A DNA stretch of 64,000 nt from Blautia glucerasea. Lineage in GTDB: Bacteria > Bacillota > Clostridia > Lachnospirales > Lachnospiraceae. Below are positions 1-8,903 of this stretch, one piece after another; the first letter of the stretch is position 1, and the number at the start of each line of letters is the position of its first letter. Location: NCBI RefSeq assembly GCF_013304385.1, contig NZ_JAAITU010000002.1, positions 1 through 64,000 of the forward strand. The letters are read 5' to 3'. The position numbers and the translations under genes were made by a program. The notes beneath the pieces are model-generated. The model did not search any database and was not told the origin of the DNA. It saw only the letters and a list, made by a program, of their open reading frames with translations.

Positions 1-35
1 TTTGGAGAAAATAAAAAGAAAAAAAGTTTTAAAAG

Positions 36-66
36 AAAAATGGTGCTGGGCATAACACCCAACACC
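36..66 (-). terminator. Intrinsic terminator after the large surface-protein gene
   Basis: On the minus strand a 9-bp stem (42-50 with 58-66, one mismatch) with a 7-nt loop is followed by a T-rich run (ATTTTTCTTTT). It lies about 105 bases after the stop codon at 171, so it ends the transcript that starts near 4955. Confidence 0.75.
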
Positions 67-84
67 AAGTTTGTCTACAGTCTG

Positions 85-122
85 ACGCCACTTCCTTCCC
101 GGGAAGTGACGTTTTTGTTTTT
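85..122 (+). terminator. Plus-strand intrinsic terminator
   Basis: An 11-bp stem with one mismatch (arms 85-95 and 101-111) is followed on the plus strand by TTTTTGTTTTT. No plus-strand gene is visible in bases 1-84, so it would serve a convergent gene left of the window. With the hairpin at 36-66 it separates two converging units. Bases 1-170 hold nothing else I can support. Confidence 0.6.
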
Positions 123-170
123 ATAACGCTACAGCTTCTGGCATGGTTCTGATACTTTTATCAGAATAGC

Positions 171-3100
171 TTATTTTACTGTAACTTTTACTTTCTTATA
201 AAGTCCGTTCTGTGCATAACAGTAAACGTAGCATTTACCTTTTGCTTTCGCTTTGATCACACCCTTTTTGCTTACTGTTGCAATAGAAGTGTTGGTAGAA
301 ACATAGCGAATATTGCTGGTATACTTTTTGAATGTACCCTTGGAAGCAATGGCTTTTGCCTTGATAGTGGCTGTTTTGCCTTTCTTTAATGTAAAGGCCT
401 TCTTGTTTACAGTCACTTTCTTAATGTCTGCTTTCTTTCCGCCGGTTGTGTTTGTATAGATCACTGCTGACTTGGTGATTCTTCCATAGCTGCCAAAAGC
501 TGCCACATAATACTTATAAGTTGTTCCTTTTTTCAGCTTCTTCTGTGTCCAGGATCTGGTTGTTCCGGATACAGCTTTCAGAAGTTTTACTTTACCGTTA
601 TTCTTTGCGCCATAAATCTTGTAATTCTCAGCGCCATTTACCTTCGTCCAGCTAAGTGCCACAGATGTTTTGGCTGCTTTTGCTCTGGCAACAAGTACCT
701 GTCCACGTTTCGCAGGTGCCTTTGTAGGCTGAGGTGCCACTGTTGGATTCGGTGCAGGTGTTACCGTTGGCTTAGGTGCCTCTGTGGGTGTTGCAGGTAC
801 TTCTGCTGCTTTTACCTCAATGTCTTTCATAGCCACTGCATAATAGGTATATGGTGCATTGGATACGTATAATCTGTAGGAACCGGCCTTCTCTGCTTTA
901 ATTACTGCAGATCCGTTTTCATCTGTTACAGCCTGTGTCTTTTCACCGGTTGCTTTGTTTTCCAGAGTAAGTGTACTTCCTGCCACTAACAGTTCCACAG
1001 TATTCCAGTTGGAATCATATCCGTAGGTCTTCAGTGTTACAGCAAATTCTTTTCCAGCCTCAACAGAAGATGGAACATCCTGGAAGAAAAGGTATTTATC
1101 GGTCCATCCGGTTGTATCCGCATATACAAAGAGGCTGAACTGATCGCCGGTGTTTACCACACTGTTATGTGCAGCAGTCATATTTCCACTTGCATCCATA
1201 GGATACTTATCATTGATCAGGTAAGAAACATTTGGATTCTGAGCCTTGAAGATGGTATTGATCTTACCTGTATTGTCTACAGCCAGATATCTTCCCGGAT
1301 CGTTCTCAAAATCTGTTCCATATAATTCTTTATGGATTGCATAAAGGACATCCACAACAGCCACTTTATTCTTCATTTCCTCCGGCTTTTCATAACCATA
1401 GGATTTGGCTGTATCTGCAGCTACTGTCATGGAAAGAAGCTGTCCCGGCTGGTTTGCTATCTGATTAAGTCTTACAGTGATTGCTGCTGTCACCACATTC
1501 TGAGCATCCTGTGCCTCTGCTGCAGCGGCTTTCAATTCACGGATTGCCTGACGGAGTTCTTCCTCTGTTACATTTTCCTTTACCTGAGCTGCTTTTGCAG
1601 CATCCAGAACCTGCTGAAGCTTTGCCTTTGTTCCAGCCGGATACTGTCCAGGCTCCTGCCCTTCTATCATAGCGTCCAGCATTTCCTGCGTGCTCTGGAT
1701 CAGATCAGCCAGACCTTCTGCTGCTGATTTGGTACCTACAACAGTAACGGTAACTGAAACAGGCTGTCTGTAAAGCTTCTGCAATGCCTCATTATCCGGA
1801 TGTTTCTTTGCAAATACACCATACCTCTCACTGCTGAGCAGAGAAGAAATGGTGATCTCTGTATCTGTCTCTCCTGGATAAACATTCAATGTATCGTGAT
1901 TGATATATCTCTGGTTGGATGATTTAAATCGATTATAGCCTGCCCCTTCCATGATCCAAGAATCATCAAAGAAATCATCTGCAATAATGCCTTTTCCTGT
2001 TCTATCAGTAAAACTGTAGATCCATTTTGGATTTCCATTTTCATCCAGAACCATTTCCTGGAACGGATGCAGATTTCCAGTAATAGAATCCTTATCCGCA
2101 TACCGGCCGTCATTAATACCGTCAAAGTAATGCAGCTTTGCCTGCTCCATCATTGCAAGCTCATCAGCAAGAACGCTTGCATCAAGAGGCTTCACAGTCA
2201 TCGGGAATCTCTTTACTGCGGTTACATTTTCCCTGGTAAATGTAACTACAAGATCTCCTGTAATATCCTTGGTATAGAAACCGTCTACATATGTGCGATA
2301 ACCATTAACTGTAACTGCTTCATTTTCGGAGGTTACAGTGATTTCACCATTGTTAAATACTGAATGATCGTTTTCATCCTTGATTCTGGTGTACCTTGGC
2401 AAACTAAAATCAGCCTGGCAATTGTTAAGATCTACAACTTCGTTTTTATTTACAAAATCTGTAAACTGATCTGCTGTATAGTACTTATCAAGGATTGCCA
2501 GAAGCTCTTCCTCTGTAGGAGGTGCAATGTTTGTCCCTTTTACGGTAACGGTAAAATCCTTGGTGCAGCTTGTAAAAGCATTTACTGTTTCTCCACAATA
2601 AGAATTAAGAATCGTATCATTTGCATTAAAAGTAGCTGTAAGTGTAACCTCCGTATCCTTTGCAGGAGCATGGATCACACCTTTTACTGGCTCTGTTACT
2701 TTAATGCTGGTTGCATCTTCCACACTGATCACGGTAGGATCAGAAGATGTCCAGGTAATTTGTGACCATGCATAAAATGCACCATCTGTCATGATCTGCG
2801 GAAGAGAAAGATCAGATTCAACTTCTGTCTGAGAAGTATTATTGCCCTTGATCATATCCCAGGTAAGGCTGTCTTTTTCCTCTGCCATCTTACGGCTGAA
2901 GTGATCTCTGTCCCATCCAACAGTTACCCTTGTAGAATCAGTATCTGCCTGTGCTCCATTCAATTCAAATGTAAACACAACATCCAGACTCACACTATTA
3001 ATATTATTAGATGCCGGTTTCTGAGATGCAATATAATGAATCACACCATCCACTCCAATGACATCTGTATTATCTGATGATTTTACAGCAACCTTGATGC

Positions 3101-4706
3101 CAGCTGTATCAATGGTGTAAGAAGCAAGCTTGGCTTCTACAAAAGCATTAATATTTTTGTATTTATCGTAGCCAGGTCTTAAAGCGCCAAGTTCTTTATT
3201 AAACTGGGCAACTGTTGCGTCAACCTTAGCCTGATCTGCAGGATCAATAACCACATCCTTCTGCATTGCAACCGGATATGCGATCTCCACCTGATTTCAG
3301 GAAGGTGTATATGTACCTGTTGCATCCTTATAGCCATCTGCCTTAACAGTATAGGTATACTCAACACCCTTCCTCAGACTATAGACGCCATTAGCAGGCT
3401 TGTCTTCTACAGTATAAGTTTCATACTCATCGTAATCATCTTCTTCCTCATGTGTCACCTTAACTGTGGCATTGTCAACTGCCTGTCCCAGATAGGTTGG
3501 CTTAAAGGTAACTTTATATGTAGAAATCTCCTTAGTCAGCTGAATAAGGATCTCTTCATCCTTTGTTACAGTAAATTCGTCAGAAGCATTCTTATAGTTT
3601 TCTACACCACTTACACTCCAGGTATATTTATACCCCTCAACAAGGCTGTAGCTTCCGTTCTTTCCATTTATAGGCTGCCAGTCGCCTGATTTCTTAACCG
3701 TTACTTCTACGTCTGGAATTACATCTCCGGTATCTTTATCTGTTACCTTAAATGTAATGGCATGTATAACCGTTTTTGATAAGGTAACGGTTTTCTCAAG
3801 CTTCTCCGGATTACCTGAAAAAGTAAACTTTTCCGCATAAGAATTGTATCCATCACGTGTTACAGTCAGCTTATACTGCATATCCTTTATCATCTTGTAA
3901 GTTCCATCAGACTCATGTGAAACAGTGTCAAAAGGATAAGACATCTCTTCCAGTTTTACATCAGCATCGGTAATCTCTTTCTGATCAGAATCCTGCACCT
4001 TTAAAGTCAGACGATAATCATATACTTTTTCAGCTGCCACTAATGTGATCGTAAAATCCTGTGAAGCCAAAGCCGCTGCTTCTGCCCGTGTCGCATCATC
4101 GATCACATCTGTACTGGTATCTGCTGCAAATAAACGAAGAGTCGCTGTAAAACTCTGGTTTCCTTCTTCTGCGGTTGGACGAGTAATACCTAGACTCCTT
4201 GGCGCTGAAGGCTTTTTACTTCCCCAATTAACATATTTACTGTTAATATACCAGCCACTTCTATATGAGCTGGTACTTCCTTCAGTTTTTAATCGCAGAG
4301 ATGAAATACTCGATCCAGAGGGAGTTGTCAGTCCAACAGTATAGCTTAATCCATCATCACTTTTTACTACATTTGCACCACCTGTGCTAGTGATTTTATT
4401 TGTACCATCAATATAATTAGTTTTCAAATACGCTGCCGCTGCTGTTTTGGCATCCTCTGCCTCATCATAAGCAGCATCCGGCTGGGCCAGCTGGAAATCA
4501 TCTGAATCTTCCAGGATTTCCTCCGGTTCATCCGCAATTACATCTCCGTCAGAAAATGCATCTTCTGCAGATACTTCTTCCCAAGTCTTTTGACCATCTG
4601 AAAAAGCGCTGTCAGATGCAAATGCATAGGACGGCATCATTGTGAGTGTCATCATTGCAGCCATGGATATAGCTGTCAACCTTTTAAACAGTTCTTTTTT
4701 TCTCAC
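171..4706 (-). pseudogene. Giant secreted surface protein interrupted by one in-frame TGA
   Basis: One reading frame runs from GTG at 4706 (AAGGAGAAGGA ribosome site 8-9 nt upstream) to the stop at 171, broken only by TGA at 3297-3299. If restored it would be 1511 residues. Order of parts: signal peptide (about 1-30), acidic stretch, Ig-like region, three PEGA-like repeats (about 230-480), Ig-like beta domains, a FIVAR-like helical segment (about 995-1070), a DUF4430-like region (about 1070-1200), a Pro/Thr linker, a fibronectin type III domain (about 1340-1425) and a Big2-like C-terminus. There is no LPXTG. The part after the TGA could start only at GTG 3290, which has no ribosome site, so the visible product is a truncated 469-residue protein. 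The gene follows its own promoter and cobalamin riboswitch. It could be a strain-specific nonsense mutation, a sequencing error, or readthrough. A role in corrinoid binding at the surface is inferred from the riboswitch and the DUF4430-like region. Confidence 0.8.
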
Positions 4707-4793
4707 GTTTCCTTCTCCTTTTCTTTTTCAAGGTTTATTGTTTGAACAGCCAGAAATACACCCATTGTCCCTCTCTCATAAGCATAAATGGCA

Positions 4794-4831
4794 ACAAAAA
4801 ACAGAGCCCCATTGTCCACATGAGTCTCTGT
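4794..4831 (-). terminator. Expression-platform terminator of the left riboswitch
   Basis: On the minus strand an 11-bp stem (ACAGAG pairing with CTCTGT at its base, one mismatch higher up) is followed by TTTTTTGTT. It lies directly after the aptamer and about 90 bases before the GTG start. The same design, with the same base stem, recurs at 22509-22545. Confidence 0.85.
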
Positions 4832-4834
4832 CCT

Positions 4835-4950
4835 ATACAACGTGTTGGAGGCTGACTTAAGGTACCCGCCATACCTTACACAGCATTGGTTCCGGATTCT
4901 CACCGGATTTCGTCAAATCAGCCAAAAGGCTGAACCACGCCTGGTTATTC
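4835..4950 (-). promoter_or_regulatory. Cobalamin-type riboswitch (left copy)
   Basis: On the minus strand the core CCGGTGAGAATCCGG (4892-4906) matches the GGUGA..AAUCCGG block of cobalamin riboswitches. It is followed by GCTGTG and then AAGTCAG (4852-4858), the conserved 3' block, and a small CCAAC-AC-GTTG hairpin like the terminal kissing-loop arm. The spacing between core and 3' block is short, as in variants lacking the long peripheral arms. A near-copy lies at 22550-22672. With the terminator downstream, ligand binding would be expected to switch transcription of the surface protein off. Which corrinoid is sensed cannot be told. Confidence 0.8.
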
Positions 4951-4961
4951 ATTGTTTAAAA

Positions 4962-4990
4962 AGTATAACATTTTGCCCAATAACTGTCAA
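4962..4990 (-). promoter_or_regulatory. Sigma-A promoter for the left riboswitch transcript
   Basis: TTGACA (4985-4990) and TATACT (4962-4967), 17 bp apart. The predicted start is near 4955, just ahead of the aptamer. There is no terminator between the stop at 5026 and this promoter, so readthrough from the 12-gene operon is also possible. Confidence 0.8.
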
Positions 4991-5025
4991 CCTCCAGAAC
5001 ACATTATCAAGATTGCAAAATTCAT

Positions 5026-8000
5026 TTACCGAACCGTCACCCGTACCACCTTCCTCTTCTTTCCTGACTTAACCGTTATCCTTGCGCTCCCCTTTTTCTT
5101 CCCGGTAATCACCCCTCTCTTATTCACGGCCACTATCTTTAAATTGGATGACATATAACTAACCTTTTCCTGGGAAGTAATGGGTGAAAGCACAGGCTTC
5201 AACGCCAGCTTTCCTTTTCTTTTCAAAGTCAGCTTTCCTTTCAGCCCGGTAATACTTTTGGTTTTCACAGTCTTAGCTTGCACAGTTACAGTAAGACTTA
5301 ATTTCTTTCCGCTTGCCAGAACAGCTGTTACAGTGGCTTTTCCCTTACGTAAGCCCTTGATCACACCTTTTTTCGATACAGACACAATTTTCCTGTTAGA
5401 ACTGGTCCAGGTTTTCACCAAGTCCCCGTTAGCCAGGCCTGACACTGACACCTTAGATGTAGTCTGCCGGATCTTAAGGGGAATGCGCTTTACATTCAGC
5501 TTCCCTGTAGGAGACAGCTTCTCACCCACTGTACGGGTCTGTACAGTACCCTTGCTGCCTGTCCGCTGCTGTACCTCCGGTTCAAACACCGTAGCAGGTG
5601 AAAGAGTTGACCAGGTGCCAAAAACCTCTGGTTCATCCGGTACCGGCGTAGGTGTTGGCGTAACAATGATCTCTTTTCTTTGGATCGTCAATATATAATC
5701 ACCTGTTTTTCCGGTACGGGTACGTACTGTGATCCGTACCTTTGCCTCCTGGATCTCAGGACTTTTATCCAGATAAATGGCGATCCTGCTGGCATTACCG
5801 CTTCCTGTGGTTTTGCCAAAAATACTTACCTTCAAGGTTCCCTGGATCCCTGCTGCCGTTACTTCTGCATCTGATTCTTCTGTTTCTGCAAAAATATTGA
5901 TAAAATCACGGTTTCCGGTATAAAGCACCCGGTATTCCGCTGTATTTCTGTCAAATGCCGGAGAGATCGCCAACCGTGCCGGAACATTACTGTAAGTATT
6001 GCTGGTGCTTACTGTCAGATTCTCAAGCGACGGAACAGACTGATCCCTTGTAATATAAAATACGTATTTTCTGCTTTTTCCAAGACACTGCGCCAGCACC
6101 TGCACCTCTGCCTGTCCTGAAGATACATCAACCGTATAAGCGCTGGTAATATTTTGTCCATTCACGGACAAGGTACAGCCATCCAAAGCCTTAAACTGCA
6201 AAGTTACAGTTTTTGTTTCCTCCCCGATCAGCAGAGTATGCTCTGTTTTACTTTTCCGGAACATATCCTTCCACTTGATCGTACCTGCATCTGATTGTGC
6301 GGTTACACTGTCAATATATGCTCCGTTACATTCCACTGCCATCAGATAATTGGAATCATTCTTGAAATAAAGAGTTCCATCACGGTCAGCACAGATGGTA
6401 CTGATACAGTATTCTGCCTGATCTTTCTCAGGTCTGAAAATCTCTGCAGCTGTGCCGGAGGTCTGTCCTGGTGCATCTGTCAGCATATAAATACCGCCAG
6501 GCTTTGCATTATAAGTAAAATACAGATACACCCGGCCGTCCGGAAGCCCGTCTCCGTTATAATCCCGGTTCTCGTAAGCGGTAGACATCAAGGGGGCAGC
6601 CTGAGGGTATCCTGGAATGGAAACATTATAAGCAAGGGACAGACCGGAAGATGTTTCTGTAAGGACCGCAAAATGGTGTCCTCCATCCGGATTAAACTGG
6701 CCGCCTGTACCGCATACACCCACATAAATCCTGCCCTTGTATACTACAGGAGATGCAGTTGCCATCCCCCCAAGACTGATGCTGTCCGTCTGACCGAAGG
6801 TTCCGTTCTGATTCATGGCGATCCTGTAAAGATAACCGCCTTTGGTGGTAAAATACACATACCCATTCTGGTAAACAATGGTAGACCGGATATCTCCTTT
6901 CAGCCCTGTTTTCTGATCTATCAAAAGCCCTGTATGGGTATTGACAGAATACAGAATTGCTGTATTGGTGTAGTCGTTTTCGGCCCCGTCATCTGACCCA
7001 AACACAAGATAATCCTTGGATGCATAGGCTCCTGCCCAGTAAAAACCACCTTTATGATTATATTTCCAGGTACAGTATTTCACCTCATCTCCCCTTGTGG
7101 GGTCCTCATCTGTAACAGACAGGCAGAAATAAGTTCCTGCTGTTGTTTCATTATCCCAGGTACCTGTATAAATATATCCGTCTTTATATGTAACAGGTGA
7201 AATCGTCTGTCCACCTATAGATTCACTGATCCACAGGGACTTAAGGGTAGTGGCACTGATTGCCTGGATTTTTCCGCCTCCAATCTGTGCAAACAGCATC
7301 CCCTCTGCATAAGTCAGTGGAATCATAGCATAGACCATGCTTCCTGATAGCGGGTCACTGGTTTCCTGGATCTCCCCTGTGTTCCTGTCCAGTCTGTAAA
7401 TATATTTTCCGGAAGCTACATACAGCTGGCCTCCAAGGATCAGCGGCGGAGTTACAGAAGCTTCCCAGCTGCCTCCCAGTTTTTTGGACCATTTTTCCAG
7501 TGCAGTTGAAGAGTTTTCCGGAGTTTCCCAGTTCACAACACCATTATTCGTATCACTGTTTCTGAAATTAACCCAGTCATTGTCTTGGATCTCTGTATGG
7601 CGTGCAGCAGCTTCCTGAAGGTCTGCCTGGATCAGGGCTGTTTCCCCTCCTGTAAATGTGCCATGGGCACCTACATAACCATAGCAGGAGACTGTCCATG
7701 TATAAGCTTCTCCATTTAATATATTATGAAATAAATGCAGATTATCCGAATCTGGTATCTGTCGGCTTCCTGCTGCATCATATACACTGACTACAGCCTG
7801 GGAAGGCGTGATCTGAAAGGCAAGATCTGTGCCTGCTTTTCTGGACACTGTCACACAATAATTTCCCTGTGATGTATATGTACTGCCCTGGTAAGCCGGA
7901 TCCTCATAAGTATCCTGCACTTCCATGGAAAGCTGGATCCTTGTTTCCTCAGTGCCAAGGGGAACATCTACTGGATCGGATGTGGATACCGTGATTCCAT

Positions 8001-8880
8001 TCACCTTCAGCTGGTACCAGTTCTCACCATATGCATTTGCCAGAAGCTTTACGCTTGTATCAACGGCAGGAACAATTGCCTCATATTCTCTGGTTTTTCC
8101 TGTAGTATCAAAATTCCGGACCAAATTTTCTGTAAGATCTGTATCAGAAGATCTGTAGCATCTGATATTCTTAAGATCCAGGCGGCGAAGCACCAGGATT
8201 TTATATACCTGGCTGTCTCCTTCAGTTCCTGCTGTAATGGTATAAACTGCCCTTTTTCCACCCTGTATACCGGATGTAAAGATCCTGCTGCCAAGACTAT
8301 AGCGAAGTCCTTTTGAAGAAGCTGCAGCATCCATTTCTATTGTTTCCTGGGTATGATCCAGGGTCCATGCTGACAATCTTGCTTTAGCTCCTTCCGGTGC
8401 AGCAGCTGACAGATCTCCGGTCACATAAAAGGAACCTGAATCATAATTGGAGCTGTATTCTACTGTATAAACCTTTCCCTGAAGTTCCTCATCCAGATCC
8501 TCCCTGCGGTTCATTTCCAAAGGTGTTTTTACAGAATCGCTGACATATACATTCAGATCTGTCAGGTATTCCTCTGACTGGGCATTGGTATCCTGTACAT
8601 CTTCAAACAAGAATTCCTCTTCTGTTACATCATAAACCTCTTCCGGCTCTGTCGCTTCATCTGCAAACTCTGAAGAATCTTTCCCGAAAGCTTCGCTTTC
8701 ATCTGAAGTAAAATCTTCGGTAGAAAATACATCCTCCGGCTCTATTGTATCCTGCCGGGATTCCTCTTGTATATCCTCTGCCACATCAACAAACTGTTCT
8801 TCCCCATACACCTGTACACTTCCGGTTATAAGTGTTAATGCCAGCAAAGCAGCCATCCATTTTCTCATTTTTCTAGCCAT
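5026..8880 (-). CDS. Secreted surface protein with PQQ-like beta-propeller, cadherin-like and Big2 domains
   Basis: A 1284-residue exported protein. The start chosen is ATG 8880 (GGAGGG just upstream, then a K/R-rich signal peptide); an in-frame ATG at 8907 overlaps the previous stop as ATGA but would put nine extra residues ahead of the signal. Parts: signal peptide (about 1-26), acidic low-complexity stretch to about 110, beta-sandwich domains, a PQQ/WD-like beta-propeller (about 430-855) with repeated V-Y-x-G-x-Y and A-S-P-V-V-Y-K motifs, a cadherin-like beta-sandwich (about 955-1080), a Pro/Thr linker and two Big2-like Ig domains (about 1130-1284). It has no sortase motif; Big2-type domains may hold it to the wall. 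It is the last gene of the riboswitch-led operon. In Bacteroides the B12 capture protein BtuG is also a surface beta-propeller; a similar job here is only an analogy. Confidence 0.88.
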   Translation of the reverse strand: MARKMRKWMAALLALTLITGSVQVYGEEQFVDVAEDIQEESRQDTIEPEDVFSTEDFTSDESEAFGKDSSEFADEATEPEEVYDVTEEEFLFEDVQDTNAQSEEYLTDLNVYVSDSVKTPLEMNRREDLDEELQGKVYTVEYSSNYDSGSFYVTGDLSAAAPEGAKARLSAWTLDHTQETIEMDAAASSKGLRYSLGSRIFTSGIQGGKRAVYTITAGTEGDSQVYKILVLRRLDLKNIRCYRSSDTDLTENLVRNFDTTGKTREYEAIVPAVDTSVKLLANAYGENWYQLKVNGITVSTSDPVDVPLGTEETRIQLSMEVQDTYEDPAYQGSTYTSQGNYCVTVSRKAGTDLAFQITPSQAVVSVYDAAGSRQIPDSDNLHLFHNILNGEAYTWTVSCYGYVGAHGTFTGGETALIQADLQEAAARHTEIQDNDWVNFRNSDTNNGVVNWETPENSSTALEKWSKKLGGSWEASVTPPLILGGQLYVASGKYIYRLDRNTGEIQETSDPLSGSMVYAMIPLTYAEGMLFAQIGGGKIQAISATTLKSLWISESIGGQTISPVTYKDGYIYTGTWDNETTAGTYFCLSVTDEDPTRGDEVKYCTWKYNHKGGFYWAGAYASKDYLVFGSDDGAENDYTNTAILYSVNTHTGLLIDQKTGLKGDIRSTIVYQNGYVYFTTKGGYLYRIAMNQNGTFGQTDSISLGGMATASPVVYKGRIYVGVCGTGGQFNPDGGHHFAVLTETSSGLSLAYNVSIPGYPQAAPLMSTAYENRDYNGDGLPDGRVYLYFTYNAKPGGIYMLTDAPGQTSGTAAEIFRPEKDQAEYCISTICADRDGTLYFKNDSNYLMAVECNGAYIDSVTAQSDAGTIKWKDMFRKSKTEHTLLIGEETKTVTLQFKALDGCTLSVNGQNITSAYTVDVSSGQAEVQVLAQCLGKSRKYVFYITRDQSVPSLENLTVSTSNTYSNVPARLAISPAFDRNTAEYRVLYTGNRDFINIFAETEESDAEVTAAGIQGTLKVSIFGKTTGSGNASRIAIYLDKSPEIQEAKVRITVRTRTGKTGDYILTIQRKEIIVTPTPTPVPDEPEVFGTWSTLSPATVFEPEVQQRTGSKGTVQTRTVGEKLSPTGKLNVKRIPLKIRQTTSKVSVSGLANGDLVKTWTSSNRKIVSVSKKGVIKGLRKGKATVTAVLASGKKLSLTVTVQAKTVKTKSITGLKGKLTLKRKGKLALKPVLSPITSQEKVSYMSSNLKIVAVNKRGVITGKKKGSARITVKSGKKRKVVRVTVR

Positions 8881-8903
8881 ACACCCTCCTTGCTCCTTTT
8901 TGG

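Noticed and set aside
3288-3290. A separate gene starting at GTG 3290
   Set aside because: No ribosome site, no signal peptide, and it shares frame and domain continuity with the upstream part.
3297-3299. TGA as selenocysteine codon
   Set aside because: Structural surface protein with no redox context and no evident downstream recoding hairpin; a Gly codon change is simpler.
5180-5698. Plus-strand hydrophobic open frame
   Set aside because: It mirrors the Lys/Val-rich Big2 domains on the minus strand.
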